A stretch of DNA of 64,000 nucleotides from Flavobacterium sp. SUN046 (GCF_028867965.1 NZ_JAPQNT010000006.1:164274-228273), one strand, 5' to 3'; counted from the first letter of the stretch, positions 44,156 to 53,844 are shown. The notes: generated by a model not told the origin, from the letters alone. Made by a program: numbers and translations.

Positions 44156-45748
44156 ATGGAAAAAATTAAGATACTTTGGGTTGATGACGAAATAGATTTG
44201 TTAAAACCGCATATTTTATTTCTTGAAAAGAAAAATTATGAAGTTACAACCTGCAATAATGGTCGTGATGCGGTTGATGTTTTTGCCGAAAACAACTTTG
44301 ACATCGTATTTTTAGATGAAAATATGCCTGGAATGAGTGGCTTAGAAACCTTATCTGAAATCAAAGAAAAAAAATCTTCAACACCTGTGATTATGATTAC
44401 TAAAAGTGAAGAAGAATATATTATGGAAGAAGCAATTGGCTCTAAAATAGCCGATTACTTAATTAAACCTGTAAATCCAAATCAGATTTTATTGAGTTTG
44501 AAGAAAAATTTAGATCATTCAAGGTTAGTTTCAGAAAAAACTACAATGGATTATCAAAAAGAATTTAGAAAAATTGCTATGGAATTATCCATGGTAAATT
44601 CATACGAAGATTGGATTGAATTGTACAAAAAGCTTATTTTTTGGGAGCTCGAACTTGAAAATATTGAAGACACTAATTTAATTGATATTTTAGAATCTCA
44701 AAAGTTAGAAGCCAATTCACAATTTGGTAAATTTATTGAACGAAATTACGAAGATTGGTTTGCTCCGCAAGCTTCGCCAGTTCGCCATAAAGGCTCGAGT
44801 GATACAAAAGAAGATAAACCAATTCAATCTCACACTTTATTTAGAGAATTGGTAGTTCCAGAATTAGTAAAAAAAGAGAAACCAATTCTTTTTGTAGTAG
44901 TTGATAATTTGCGTTACGATCAATGGAAAGCAATGGAATCAACCATAAATAACTATTACAAATTAGAGAAAGAAATTCCTTATTATGCCATTCTTCCAAC
45001 AGCAACTCAATACGCAAGAAATGCTATTTTTTCTGGTTTGACACCGCTTGAAATGGAAAAACAATTTCCGCAATATTGGAAAAACGATGTTGAAGAAGGC
45101 GGAAAAAACTTATTTGAAGCCGAATTTTTAACGGCACATTTAAAACGTTTGGGAATAAATATCAAACAAGATTATTTTAAAATTACCAATTTAGCTGGCG
45201 GAAAAAAATTAGCAGATAATTTTAGAACACTAAAAGATAACAACTTAGTAACTGTAGTTTATAATTTTGTTGACATGCTATCGCATGCTAAAACAGAAAT
45301 GGATGTTGTAAAAGAATTGGCATCTGATGATAAAGCCTATCGTTCATTAACATTAAGTTGGTTTAAAAATTCACCATTACTAGACATTATTCAACAAGCT
45401 CAAAAATTAGGATTCAAATTGATAATCACTACCGATCACGGAACGATTAATGTAAAAAATCCGACCAAAGTGATTGGAGACAAAAACACAAGTTTGAATT
45501 TAAGGTATAAAACTGGACGAAGTTTATCTTATGAAGATAAAGATGTTTATGCAGTAAAAGAGCCAAAAAGAATTGGTTTACCCACAATAAATATGAGTAG
45601 TTCTTATATTTTTGCAAAAAATGATTACTTTCTAGCTTACGTCAATAATTACAATCATTATGTAAGTTATTATCGAAATACGTATCAACATGGCGGAATT
45701 TCATTAGAAGAAATGATTATTCCGTTTTTAGTGTTTAATCCTAGATAA
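44156..45748 (+). CDS. porX: PorX: response regulator with PglZ domain (type IX secretion regulator)
   Basis: A 530-residue fusion of a CheY-like receiver (residues 1-125, phosphorylation site Asp54 in VFLDENMPG) and a C-terminal PglZ/alkaline phosphatase-superfamily domain (about 210-530), with metal-site residues in VVDNLRYDQWKAME and IITTDHGTINV. This architecture is that of PorX, which in Porphyromonas and Flavobacterium acts with PorY to control type IX secretion genes. It implies that this organism has a T9SS. Its histidine kinase is not in the window. Confidence 0.92.
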   Translation: MEKIKILWVDDEIDLLKPHILFLEKKNYEVTTCNNGRDAVDVFAENNFDIVFLDENMPGMSGLETLSEIKEKKSSTPVIMITKSEEEYIMEEAIGSKIADYLIKPVNPNQILLSLKKNLDHSRLVSEKTTMDYQKEFRKIAMELSMVNSYEDWIELYKKLIFWELELENIEDTNLIDILESQKLEANSQFGKFIERNYEDWFAPQASPVRHKGSSDTKEDKPIQSHTLFRELVVPELVKKEKPILFVVVDNLRYDQWKAMESTINNYYKLEKEIPYYAILPTATQYARNAIFSGLTPLEMEKQFPQYWKNDVEEGGKNLFEAEFLTAHLKRLGINIKQDYFKITNLAGGKKLADNFRTLKDNNLVTVVYNFVDMLSHAKTEMDVVKELASDDKAYRSLTLSWFKNSPLLDIIQQAQKLGFKLIITTDHGTINVKNPTKVIGDKNTSLNLRYKTGRSLSYEDKDVYAVKEPKRIGLPTINMSSSYIFAKNDYFLAYVNNYNHYVSYYRNTYQHGGISLEEMIIPFLVFNPR

Positions 45749-45757
45749 AATAGTTGG

Positions 45758-45796
45758 CAGTATTCAGTGTTCAATTAACAGCAACACTGAATACTG
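45758..45796. repeat. Perfect 14-bp inverted repeat between porX and tsaE
   Basis: Arms 45758-45771 and 45783-45796 (CAGTATTCAGTGTT and its complement) with an 11-base loop, followed by another GAATACT copy. No T run follows on the plus strand, so a terminator role is uncertain. Confidence 0.7.
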
Positions 45797-45818
45797 AATA
45801 CTAAAAAACAAAAAAACT

Positions 45819-46226
45819 ATGGAAATAATTTTTACATTAGATGAAATTGAAAATGTTGCAAAAAAAATTCTATCAGAAAACCCTAAAAAAGTAATCTTAT
45901 TTTACGGAAAAATGGGTGTTGGAAAAACAACATTAATTAAATCATTGGCTAAAAATCTTGGTGTGAATGACGCAACTAGCAGTCCGACTTTTTCATTAGT
46001 TAATGAATATCAAATTAGTGAACACCAATATCTATATCATTTTGATGTTTATCGATTAAAAAACGAAACCGAAGCGCTTGATATGGGCATTGATGAATAC
46101 CTATATTCAGGAAATTGGTGTTTCATCGAATGGGCAGAAAATATTCCGAATTTAATTCCTGACGAACATTCAATCATTAGAATTGAAACGCTACCCGATG
46201 GAAAAAGGAAATTGCAATTAAATTAA
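45819..46226 (+). CDS. tsaE: tRNA threonylcarbamoyladenosine biosynthesis ATPase TsaE
   Basis: A 135-residue P-loop ATPase that helps make the t6A37 modification of tRNA with TsaB and TsaD. The Walker A motif GKMGVGKTTL is at about 31-40, SSPTFSLVNEY forms the switch-like segment, and HFDVYRL with FIEWAEN is typical of TsaE. Length is normal. It lies 70 bases after porX, separated by a hairpin repeat. Confidence 0.94.
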   Translation: MEIIFTLDEIENVAKKILSENPKKVILFYGKMGVGKTTLIKSLAKNLGVNDATSSPTFSLVNEYQISEHQYLYHFDVYRLKNETEALDMGIDEYLYSGNWCFIEWAENIPNLIPDEHSIIRIETLPDGKRKLQLN

Positions 46227-46284
46227 TTTTTTTTGAACATCAATTATATAAATCTGTTATACTATTGAAATTGACTTTTTAAAT

Positions 46285-46310
46285 AGGTCTTCGACAAGCT
46301 TAAACTGACA
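46285..46310 (+). repeat. TCTTCGACAAGCT-type dispersed repeat, copy 1
   Basis: A 26-base element (AGGTCTTCGACAAGCT..., ending ACTGACA) that recurs at 55045-55070 with 24 identical bases, in the same orientation, in an AT-rich gap with repeated GAAATTGACTTTT around it. Confidence 0.65.
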
Positions 46311-46414
46311 ATAGTTTTCAGAATTGATTTTTGAAATTGAAATTGACTTTTGAAGTTGAAATTAAATTTTGATATTGATTTTTTTGTAACTTGTGCCATA
46401 ATTCATTTGCAACT

Positions 46415-47608
46415 ATGTCACTTACACCATTTACAAGACAACAACTGCTTCCTCAAGAAGAAAAACTTGAAATTGCTCGTCACAAGAGTGAACTTTTTAT
46501 AGGAATTCCTAAAGAAACTAGCTACCAAGAACGACGAATTTGCTTAACGCCAGATGCTGTAAATTCGCTCACATCTCACGGACATCGAGTTTTAATCGAA
46601 GCTGGAGCCGGACAAAGTTCAAGTTATTCTGATAAAGAATATAGTGATGCCGGTGCAGAAATTACAAATGATCCTCAAAAAGTATTGTCGTGTCCGATGC
46701 TATTAAAAGTCGAGCCGCCAACAATGACTGAAATAGAAATGATGAACCCAAATTCAATCATAATTTCAGCAATTCAACTAAAAACTAGAAAAAAAGAATA
46801 TTTTGAAGCTTTAACCAAAAAGAAAATTACTGCATTAGCTTTTGAATATATTAAAGATGAAGACGGCTCTTATCCTGCTGTGAAATCATTAAGTGAAATT
46901 GCTGGAACAGCTTCAATCTTAATTGCTGCCGAATTAATGATCAATAATCAATTTGGTAAAGGATTATTATTCGGAAATATTACTGGAGTTCCACCCACCG
47001 ATGTTGTAATTATTGGCGCTGGAACTGTTGGAGAATTTGCAGCAAAAACCGCAGTTGGACTTGGAGCTCACGTAAAAGTTTTTGATAATTCAATCACAAA
47101 ATTACGTCGTTTGCAAAACAACCTTAATCAAAGAGTTTTTACATCAACAATTCAACCTAAATCATTGCTAAAAGCACTTCGACGTTGTGATGTTGCCATT
47201 GGTGCGATGCGAGGTAAAGAACGTTGCCCGGTTGTAGTAACCGAAACAATGGTGGAACATATGAAAAAAGGAGCTGTAATTGTTGATGTGAGTATTGACA
47301 CTGGCGGTTGCTTTGAATCGTCTGAAATCACAACGCACGAAAAACCAACATTCATTAAAAACAATGTAATTCATTATTGCGTTCCTAATATTCCTTCACG
47401 ATATTCTAAAACGGCATCGCTTTCAATATCTAATATTATTACACCTTATTTATTACAAATTGCCGAAGATGGCGGAATTGAAAGTGCTTTGAGATGTAAC
47501 AAAGGATTGAGAAATGGAGTTTATTTATACCACGGAATTTTAACCAACAAAGCAATTGGTGATTGGTTCAATTTGCCTGATAGCGATATAAATTTAATTG
47601 TTTTTTAA
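46415..47608 (+). CDS. ald: Alanine dehydrogenase
   Basis: A 397-residue NAD-dependent enzyme that deaminates alanine to pyruvate and ammonia (or the reverse). The N-terminal domain starts IGIPKETSYQERRICLTPDAV, and the Rossmann fold has VVIIGAGTVGEFAAKTAVGLGAHVKVFDN near residue 205. MRGKERCPVVVT and the C-terminal substrate-binding motifs are typical. A TTG-initiated extension from 46391 is in frame but not family-like. It may contribute to ammonia assimilation. NAD(P) transhydrogenase alpha is the nearest alternative, but length and ending fit alanine dehydrogenase. Confidence 0.85.
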   Translation: MSLTPFTRQQLLPQEEKLEIARHKSELFIGIPKETSYQERRICLTPDAVNSLTSHGHRVLIEAGAGQSSSYSDKEYSDAGAEITNDPQKVLSCPMLLKVEPPTMTEIEMMNPNSIIISAIQLKTRKKEYFEALTKKKITALAFEYIKDEDGSYPAVKSLSEIAGTASILIAAELMINNQFGKGLLFGNITGVPPTDVVIIGAGTVGEFAAKTAVGLGAHVKVFDNSITKLRRLQNNLNQRVFTSTIQPKSLLKALRRCDVAIGAMRGKERCPVVVTETMVEHMKKGAVIVDVSIDTGGCFESSEITTHEKPTFIKNNVIHYCVPNIPSRYSKTASLSISNIITPYLLQIAEDGGIESALRCNKGLRNGVYLYHGILTNKAIGDWFNLPDSDINLIVF

Positions 47609-47618
47609 AACTCATATC

Positions 47619-47650
47619 TTGTAATTATTATCATCTTTAGTTTACATTTG
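47619..47650 (+). promoter_or_regulatory. Promoter of the DUF4258 gene (-33 TTG, -7 TACATTTG)
   Basis: Exact -7 box at 47643-47650, with TTG at 47619-47621 separated by 21 bases; 14 bases remain to the ATG at 47665. Confidence 0.6.
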
Positions 47651-47664
47651 CAAAAAAAATACGA

Positions 47665-48042
47665 ATGAAATTTTATCAGCGATTTGCCTATTATTTAATT
47701 GGATTGGTTATTGGATGTTTCTTTGTTGCAGCAGTTCTTTCTGGTAAAGATACACGTTGTAATTATTTTCCGAATGCAAGAGTCTTGAATGATTTAAGAA
47801 ATAAACCTTTTAATTATAGCATAGAAGCATCACGAAAATTATCAGAAGATTGGATAGATACTATCGATATTAAAAATACACTTACGTATGGCGATGTTGA
47901 TTTTGATAAAAGCAATCAAGTTTATCAAAAAGGTAAATTGTACATTATAGAAGGTCAAACTGTAAAAAAAGACACCATTATTCTTAGAGTTATCAACTAT
48001 CCGAGTAAAGCAGTATTAGAGGATATTATAAGAAAAAAATAA
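47665..48042 (+). CDS. DUF4258 domain protein with N-terminal membrane helix
   Basis: A 125-residue protein with one membrane helix (about 8-26) and a soluble domain of about 90 residues of the DUF4258 type (FNYSIEASRKLSEDWIDTIDIKNTLTYGDVDF, then GKLYIIEGQTVKKDTIILRV). As I recall, this gene accompanies alanine dehydrogenase in many flavobacteria; here it has its own promoter. No function is known to me. Confidence 0.72.
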   Translation: MKFYQRFAYYLIGLVIGCFFVAAVLSGKDTRCNYFPNARVLNDLRNKPFNYSIEASRKLSEDWIDTIDIKNTLTYGDVDFDKSNQVYQKGKLYIIEGQTVKKDTIILRVINYPSKAVLEDIIRKK

Positions 48043-48061
48043 CTTTTTCAAATCCAAAAAT

Positions 48062-49048
48062 ATGAATGAAATCAAAATTAGAATCATACCAGCAATTGGA
48101 TTGTTTTTCTGCATTAGTTGTTTCTTCTTTTGGTTGTCTGAAAATTTTTATCCCGAAAATTATATTGGTTATGGTTTTGTAGGTGCATTACTTTGTGCAA
48201 TTACTTTTTTTTACACTGTAAAAGGTATTCAAGATACCGAAGATTTTACCAGTTCAATTCCGAAAAAATTTCTACTTAGAGATTATCCATTGTTTGATGT
48301 GTTAATTGTAAGTTTTTTATTTTTTGTTTTCTGTTGGATTTATTTAAGTTCCATGTATGCAAATATTAAGGAAAATGAATTAAAAGCATTTGGTAAAATA
48401 ACCACTGCCGATGTTATTGATGGCTACTCACTCACTGGCGGAAATGTTCCTGGAACTTATAAAGTAACGGTTGAATATTTCAAAGATTCTGAAAAAATTA
48501 CTGCTTACACAAATGTTTCTCCAACTGAATTTCAAAATTGCTATTTAGGCAAAACAGTTACTATTGTTTATTCAACCAAAAATAGTGGATTGATTGCTGT
48601 AATTGGTGATGATAGTTCAACAAAAACGTATGTAAATGTCGAAAACAAAGATATTACTGTCACCAATTTAATTAAAATTATTGATTTGGATGATGCGCAA
48701 ACTTTGAAATATTTAAACACGATTTCTTATCCATGGATTTATAATTCATATCAAAAAGGTTGGTCGAATGAAGATAAAAAATCATTTCTAATCAAAAACC
48801 AAAAAAACACAGTTTCGTTTTTAAACTCCGAATTAAACCCAAGTGATTTTCGCGATCAACTTGATCAATTAAAATTTAAAGAAATTAGTACTAAAACTGA
48901 AAACTTATCAGAAGCTGAAAAAATCAAACAAAAATTGTTTTCTGCTGAAGGCACTTATGAAAATGACAATTATTTAATTATTGTAAAAAATACTCTAATA
49001 GGCAATAATGGACAAATTGGAATGGTCATCACCATCTTAAAAAAATAA
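48062..49048 (+). CDS. Membrane protein with DUF3592-like domain
   Basis: A 328-residue protein with three to four membrane helices in the first 100 residues and a following beta-rich region ITTADVIDGYSLTGGNVPGTYKVTVEYF with GKTVTIVYSTKNSGLIAV, which fits DUF3592. The C-terminal 140 residues are soluble and unrecognised. It starts 19 bases after the DUF4258 gene and is closed by a terminator, so the two form a unit. Function unknown. Confidence 0.68.
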   Translation: MNEIKIRIIPAIGLFFCISCFFFWLSENFYPENYIGYGFVGALLCAITFFYTVKGIQDTEDFTSSIPKKFLLRDYPLFDVLIVSFLFFVFCWIYLSSMYANIKENELKAFGKITTADVIDGYSLTGGNVPGTYKVTVEYFKDSEKITAYTNVSPTEFQNCYLGKTVTIVYSTKNSGLIAVIGDDSSTKTYVNVENKDITVTNLIKIIDLDDAQTLKYLNTISYPWIYNSYQKGWSNEDKKSFLIKNQKNTVSFLNSELNPSDFRDQLDQLKFKEISTKTENLSEAEKIKQKLFSAEGTYENDNYLIIVKNTLIGNNGQIGMVITILKK

Positions 49049-49075
49049 AACTCCAGCTATTAACTGGAGTTTAAA
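49048..49075. terminator. Terminator hairpin after the DUF3592-like gene
   Basis: Nine-base arms (49048-49056 and 49064-49072), AAACTCCAG with CTGGAGTTT, between convergent genes; the T tract is short. Confidence 0.6.
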
Positions 49076-49095
49076 TATATAATTAAAAATAAAAA

Positions 49096-50136
49096 TTACT
49101 TAATAAATTCTATTTTTTGAACTTCTTCTGCATTTACACTGTCAAAGAAACCTTGTTCGTTCATCCAATCATCGCTAAAAACTTTACTCATGTAACGTGA
49201 ACCATGATCTGGAAAAATAATTACTACATTACTTTCTGAAGTAAATTCGCCTTCTTCGGCAAATTGTTTTACTGCTTGTAAAGCTGCTCCAGAAGTATAT
49301 CCAACGAATAAGCCTTCTGTTTTTGCAATTTCTCTGGTTGTATGAGCACTTTCTTCATCAGTAACTTTCATGAATTTATCAATAGAGTCGAAGTCAGTTG
49401 CTGTTGGAATTAAATTTTTTCCTAAACCTTCAATTCGATAAGGATAAATTTCATTATTATCAAACTCTTTAGTTTCGTGGTATTTCTTTAAAACTGAACC
49501 AAAAGCATCAACACCAAGAATTCTAACATTTGGATTCATTTCTTTAAGGAATTTTGCAATTCCAGAAATAGTTCCTCCAGTTCCACTGCAAGCTACAAGG
49601 TGCGTAATTTTTCCAGAGGTTTGTTCCCAAATTTCTGGACCTGTAGTTAAATAGTGAGCGTCAATATTCAATTCGTTAAAATATTGATTGATATAAACAG
49701 AACCTTTAGTTTCTTCGTGCAAACGTTTTGCAACATTATAATAAGAACGCTCATCATCTGCAGAAACGTGTGCCGGACAAACATATACTTTTGCACCTAA
49801 AGTACGTAGCATATCTATTTTATCTTTTGAAGATTTTGAACTTACTGCCAAAATACAATTGTATCCTTTAATGATGCTTACCATCGCTAAACTAAAACCT
49901 GTGTTACCAGATGTTGTTTCAATAATAGTATCTCCAGGAGTTAAGATTCCTTTTTTCTCGGCTTCTTCAATAATGTATAAAGCAATTCTGTCTTTTGAGG
50001 AATGTCCCGGATTGAAAGCTTCAACCTTAGCATAGAAGTTTCCTTCTAAATTTTCGGTGATTCTGTTCAGCTTAATAAGAGGTGTATTTCCTATTAATTC
50101 CAAAACGTTATTGTAGGCTTTTATTTCTTCTTTCAT
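49096..50136 (-). CDS. Cysteine synthase-family enzyme (cystathionine beta-synthase-like)
   Basis: A 346-residue PLP enzyme of fold type II. Lys48 (GHSSKDRIA) is the PLP lysine, TSGNTG at 75-80 holds the phosphate side, and SGTGGTISG near 180 completes the pocket. The sequence GHSSKDR is more like cystathionine beta-synthase than CysK/CysM, but the C-terminal CBS domains are absent. It therefore makes cysteine or cystathionine from serine/O-acetylserine and a thiol. A -7 box TAAATTTG on the minus strand lies at 50193-50200. Confidence 0.85.
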   Translation of the reverse strand: MKEEIKAYNNVLELIGNTPLIKLNRITENLEGNFYAKVEAFNPGHSSKDRIALYIIEEAEKKGILTPGDTIIETTSGNTGFSLAMVSIIKGYNCILAVSSKSSKDKIDMLRTLGAKVYVCPAHVSADDERSYYNVAKRLHEETKGSVYINQYFNELNIDAHYLTTGPEIWEQTSGKITHLVACSGTGGTISGIAKFLKEMNPNVRILGVDAFGSVLKKYHETKEFDNNEIYPYRIEGLGKNLIPTATDFDSIDKFMKVTDEESAHTTREIAKTEGLFVGYTSGAALQAVKQFAEEGEFTSESNVVIIFPDHGSRYMSKVFSDDWMNEQGFFDSVNAEEVQKIEFIK

Positions 50137-50192
50137 AAATAAAAAATTAGTGTCGAGGCAAAATTTATTTTTAATGATGCAACAAAACCTTG

Positions 50193-50200
50193 CAAATTTA
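50193..50200 (-). promoter_or_regulatory. -7 box (TAAATTTG on the minus strand) of the cysteine synthase-family gene
   Basis: Exact match 57 bases upstream of the ATG, in the gap to the S9 peptidase stop. Confidence 0.4.
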
Positions 50201-50215
50201 ATAAATTATTTTAAA

Positions 50216-52276
50216 CTATCTTTCAATTTTCTCTAAATCTAACAAAAAACTAAATTCTTTTGCAACTTCCTTCAACGCTTCAAATCGTCCAGATGCGCCA
50301 CCATGTCCAGCTTCCATATTGGTATCAAGGTATAATTGATTCGAATTAGTTCTACAAACTCTTAGTTTTGCTATCCACTTCGCTGGTTCCCAATATTGTA
50401 CTTGTGAATCGTGTAAACCTGTGGAAATGTAAATATTAGGATAATCTTGCGCTTTTACATTGTCATAAGGTGAATAAGATAACATGTAATCATAATATTT
50501 TTTCTTGTTTGGATTTCCCCATTCGTCATATTCTCCAGTTGTTAACGGAATGGTTTCATCTAACATAGTTGTAACAACATCTACAAAAGGAACTTGTGCA
50601 ATTACTCCGTTATATAATTCAGGATTCATATTAATAATTGCTCCCATTAATAAACCACCAGCTGAGCCACCTTCGGCATACAAATGTTTTTCAGATGAAT
50701 ATTTTTCAGCAATAACATGTTTGGAGCAATCTATAAAATCGGTAAATGTATTTTTCTTTTTTAGTAATTTTCCGTCTTCATACCATTGTCTACCCATATC
50801 TTCACCGCCACGAATGTGCGCAATTGCATAAATAAAACCTCTATCTAACAAACTCAATCGTGTTGTAGAAAAATAAGGTTCCATTGTCATTCCATACGAA
50901 CCATATGCATACAATAAGAATGGATTTTCTCCATTTAGTTTAATTCCTTTTTTGTAAACCATCGAAATTGGAATTTTAGTTCCATCGGTTGCGGTTGCCC
51001 AAATACGTTCTTCGGCATAATTGTTTTTATCAAATTTTCCGCCTAAAACTTCTTGTTCTTTTAATATGATTTTTTCTTGCGTACGCATATTAAAGTCAAT
51101 CAACGACGACGGAATTGCCATTGATTGATAGCCATAACGCAAAATTTCTGTGTCAAAATCGATGTTGGTTGTGGTATATGCTGTATAAGTTTCTAATTCA
51201 AATGGCAAATAGTACTCGCCTACTCCATTCCAAGGCATGATTCTAATTTTATTCAAACCATCAAATCGTTCGGAAACTACTAAATAGTCTTTAAAAATAT
51301 CAATGCCTTCCAACAAAACTTCTTCACGATGTGGAATCAAATCAACCCAATGTTCTTTAGAAGTTTTATCTTCATCAGTTTTCATCAACTTGAAGTTTGT
51401 TGCATCATCTTTATTGGTAACGATGTAAAAACTGTCTTCATAATGCGAAATGGAATATTCCAATTCACGAGTACGTTTTTGGAATATTTTAAATTTTTCA
51501 TCTGGAGTTGCCGAAAGTAAAATTTGATATTCTGATGTTAATGTACTTTCAGAAGTAATAATCAAATACTTTTTAGACTTCGATTTGTAAATAGAAACAT
51601 TAAACGTATCGTCTTTTTCAAAATAAACTACTACATCATTTTCAGGATTTGAACCTAATTTATGTTTAAAAATTCGATCAGGTCGAAGCGTAACTTCATC
51701 TTTTCTAGAATAAAAAATGGTTTTATTATCGCTTGCCCAAGTTGCTCCTCCGGTAGTATTTTCTATTTTTAATGGTAGAATTTCATTGGTTTCTAAATTC
51801 TTAATTTGAATGGTATATTGACGTCTAGAAACTGTGTCAATTCCAAACGAAACCCACTTATTATCTTCACTTACACTTATTCCATTTAGATTAAAGTAAG
51901 TATGACCAACAGCAATTTCGTTGCAATTGAACATGATTTCTTCCTTTGCTTCTAACGAATCTTTTTTACGTGAATAAATCGGATAATCTTTGCCTTTTTC
52001 AAATCTAGTAATGTAATAATATCCGTTATAGAAATAAGGCACTGACTCATCATCTTCCTTAATTCTGCCCTTCATTTCTTCGAATAATTGTTTTTGAAAC
52101 TCTTTGGTATGAGCTGTTGATTGATTATAATACTCGTTTTCTTTGTTTAAATAATCAATAACTTCAGGGTTTTCTCTATCGTTTAACCAATAATAATTGT
52201 CAATTCTTACATGACCATGTTTTTCTAATTCGTGCGGAATAATCTTAGCTATTGGTTGTTGTATTTCTTTACTCAT
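50216..52276 (-). CDS. S9A-family prolyl oligopeptidase (oligopeptidase B-like)
   Basis: A 686-residue serine peptidase. An N-terminal seven-bladed beta-propeller (about 70-400) gates a C-terminal alpha/beta-hydrolase domain with Ser538 (GGSAGGLLMG), Asp in GLHDSQVQYWEPAKW and His in EAGHGGASGRF. The sequence is closest to oligopeptidase B, which cuts short peptides after basic residues. No signal peptide is seen, so it is cytoplasmic. A minus-strand TAAATTTG lies at 52297-52304. Confidence 0.92.
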   Translation of the reverse strand: MSKEIQQPIAKIIPHELEKHGHVRIDNYYWLNDRENPEVIDYLNKENEYYNQSTAHTKEFQKQLFEEMKGRIKEDDESVPYFYNGYYYITRFEKGKDYPIYSRKKDSLEAKEEIMFNCNEIAVGHTYFNLNGISVSEDNKWVSFGIDTVSRRQYTIQIKNLETNEILPLKIENTTGGATWASDNKTIFYSRKDEVTLRPDRIFKHKLGSNPENDVVVYFEKDDTFNVSIYKSKSKKYLIITSESTLTSEYQILLSATPDEKFKIFQKRTRELEYSISHYEDSFYIVTNKDDATNFKLMKTDEDKTSKEHWVDLIPHREEVLLEGIDIFKDYLVVSERFDGLNKIRIMPWNGVGEYYLPFELETYTAYTTTNIDFDTEILRYGYQSMAIPSSLIDFNMRTQEKIILKEQEVLGGKFDKNNYAEERIWATATDGTKIPISMVYKKGIKLNGENPFLLYAYGSYGMTMEPYFSTTRLSLLDRGFIYAIAHIRGGEDMGRQWYEDGKLLKKKNTFTDFIDCSKHVIAEKYSSEKHLYAEGGSAGGLLMGAIINMNPELYNGVIAQVPFVDVVTTMLDETIPLTTGEYDEWGNPNKKKYYDYMLSYSPYDNVKAQDYPNIYISTGLHDSQVQYWEPAKWIAKLRVCRTNSNQLYLDTNMEAGHGGASGRFEALKEVAKEFSFLLDLEKIER

Positions 52277-52296
52277 AATTTTTATAAAATTCTAAA

Positions 52297-52304
52297 CAAA
52301 TTTA
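52297..52304 (-). promoter_or_regulatory. -7 box (TAAATTTG on the minus strand) of the S9 peptidase gene
   Basis: Exact match 20 bases upstream of the ATG at 52276. Confidence 0.45.
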
Positions 52305-52372
52305 TTGCAAAGCATTCTATATAAAATGTTAATTTGATTAAGTTATCCACTAGAAATTAACAACTGAATTTA

Positions 52373-52380
52373 TATATTTG
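52373..52380 (+). promoter_or_regulatory. -7 box (TATATTTG) of the YbaB gene
   Basis: Exact match 23 bases upstream of the ATG at 52404. Confidence 0.5.
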
Positions 52381-52403
52381 CTCTTCAAATAAAAATCAAA
52401 ATT

Positions 52404-52727
52404 ATGTTTGGAGACTTAATGGGAATGATGGGAAAACTTAAAGAAACCCAACAAAAAATAGAAGAAACTAAAGTACGTTTGGATTCAGTTTTAATTGACG
52501 AGCAAAGTAATGATGGTTTACTTAAAATTACTTTAACAGCAAACAGAAAAATAAAATCAATAGAAATCGACGAAAGTCTGCTGGCTGACAAAGAACAATT
52601 GGAAGATTATTTAATTCTGACATTAAACAAAGCTATTGAAAAAGCTACTAATATAAACGACGCTGAACTTGGTGCTGCTGCAAAAGATGGCATGCCTAAT
52701 ATTCCTGGAATGGATATGTTTAAATAA
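52404..52727 (+). CDS. YbaB/EbfC-family nucleoid-associated protein
   Basis: A 107-residue DNA-binding protein that dimerises in a tweezer shape. Recognisable are the start [23 protein letters not shown], the strand region [23 protein letters not shown] and the helix [12 protein letters not shown]. Elsewhere the gene often accompanies recR or dnaX; here it stands alone between its own promoter and terminator. Confidence 0.92.
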   Translation: MFGDLMGMMGKLKETQQKIEETKVRLDSVLIDEQSNDGLLKITLTANRKIKSIEIDESLLADKEQLEDYLILTLNKAIEKATNINDAELGAAAKDGMPNIPGMDMFK

Positions 52728-52734
52728 AAATTAA

Positions 52735-52769
52735 AAAAATCCAATTTTAGATTTAAAATTGGATTTTTT
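52735..52769. terminator. Terminator after the YbaB gene, probably bidirectional
   Basis: Fourteen-base arms (52735-52748 and 52755-52768) with a 6-base loop and a T tract; it lies against the stop of the convergent threonine aldolase gene. Confidence 0.82.
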
Positions 52770-52771
52770 AA

Positions 52772-53797
52772 TTAAAATTTGATTTTACTCAAAGCTTCCA
52801 TTACATAACTGTGCATGACTTCTCTGTAATCTAAATGGGTTACAATACGGAGTTTACCGTGTCCCATTGAACTGATGAAAATGCTTTTTTGTTTCAGTTT
52901 TTCAATTACCCATTTGTCTTCTAATGATGGTCGAACTGAAAATATTAAGATATTTGTTTCAACAGGTTCTACTTTTTCAACCCAAGATAATGTTTTTAGT
53001 AATTCTCCTAATTCTTTAGCACGGCGATGATCTTCTTCTAATCTTAGGATATTATTTTGTAAAGCATACATTCCGGCTGCTGCTAGATATCCAGCTTGAC
53101 GCATTCCGCCACCAAATATTTTACGAATTCGTAAAGCACGTTTCATATCGGCTGCACTTCCTATTAGTATCGAACCAATTGGAGCGCCTAATCCTTTTGA
53201 TAAACAAACCGAAATGGTATCGAATAATTCTCCAAATTGCTTCGGGTGTTGTTTTTTGGCTACCATTGCATTCCACAAACGAGCACCATCCAAATGGTAT
53301 TTCAGATTATGTTCTACACAAACTTCCTTAATTTTTTTCAGTTCAGAAATGTCATAACAAGCTCCACCACCTTTATTAGTTGTATTTTCGATACTCACTA
53401 AAGAAGTTAATGGTGCATGATAAAATTCAGGATCATTAATTGCTTCTCTAACCAAATCGGCAGTAATCATACCACGTTTTCCGTCAACTAAACAACAAGA
53501 AACTCCACTATTAAAAGAAGCTCCACCACCTTCATAATGGTAAATATGAGAATATTTGTCACAAATTATTTGTTCACCTGGATTGGTGTGCAGCTTAATT
53601 GCCGTTTGATTTGCCATAGTTCCACTCGGAAAAAACAAAGCGGCTTCTTTTCCAAACAATTGAGCTACAGCTGCTTCAAGTTCGTTTACTGTTGGGTCTT
53701 GTTTATATACATCGTCACCTACTTTGGCCTTAAACATAAACTGCAACATTTCGTTGCTCGGCTTGGTTACGGTATCACTTACTAAATTTATTTCCAT
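52772..53797 (-). CDS. Threonine aldolase-family PLP enzyme
   Basis: A 341-residue fold type I PLP enzyme that cleaves threonine (or allo-threonine) to glycine and acetaldehyde. Lys201 (VCLSKGLGAPIGS) is the Schiff-base lysine. NLVSDTVTKP at the N-terminus, YSHIYHYEGGG and LDGARLWNA are family signatures, and the length is typical of low-specificity L-threonine aldolases. It is divergent from prfB with only about 47 bases between the starts. Confidence 0.92.
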   Translation of the reverse strand: MEINLVSDTVTKPSNEMLQFMFKAKVGDDVYKQDPTVNELEAAVAQLFGKEAALFFPSGTMANQTAIKLHTNPGEQIICDKYSHIYHYEGGGASFNSGVSCCLVDGKRGMITADLVREAINDPEFYHAPLTSLVSIENTTNKGGGACYDISELKKIKEVCVEHNLKYHLDGARLWNAMVAKKQHPKQFGELFDTISVCLSKGLGAPIGSILIGSAADMKRALRIRKIFGGGMRQAGYLAAAGMYALQNNILRLEEDHRRAKELGELLKTLSWVEKVEPVETNILIFSVRPSLEDKWVIEKLKQKSIFISSMGHGKLRIVTHLDYREVMHSYVMEALSKIKF

Positions 53798-53814
53798 ATA
53801 AAAATCGGATGCAT

Positions 53815-53822
53815 TATATTTG
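53815..53822 (+). promoter_or_regulatory. prfB -7 box (TATATTTG)
   Basis: Exact match 22 bases upstream of the prfB ATG at 53845. Confidence 0.5.
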
Positions 53823-53844
53823 CGATTACAAAATTACATAATTT

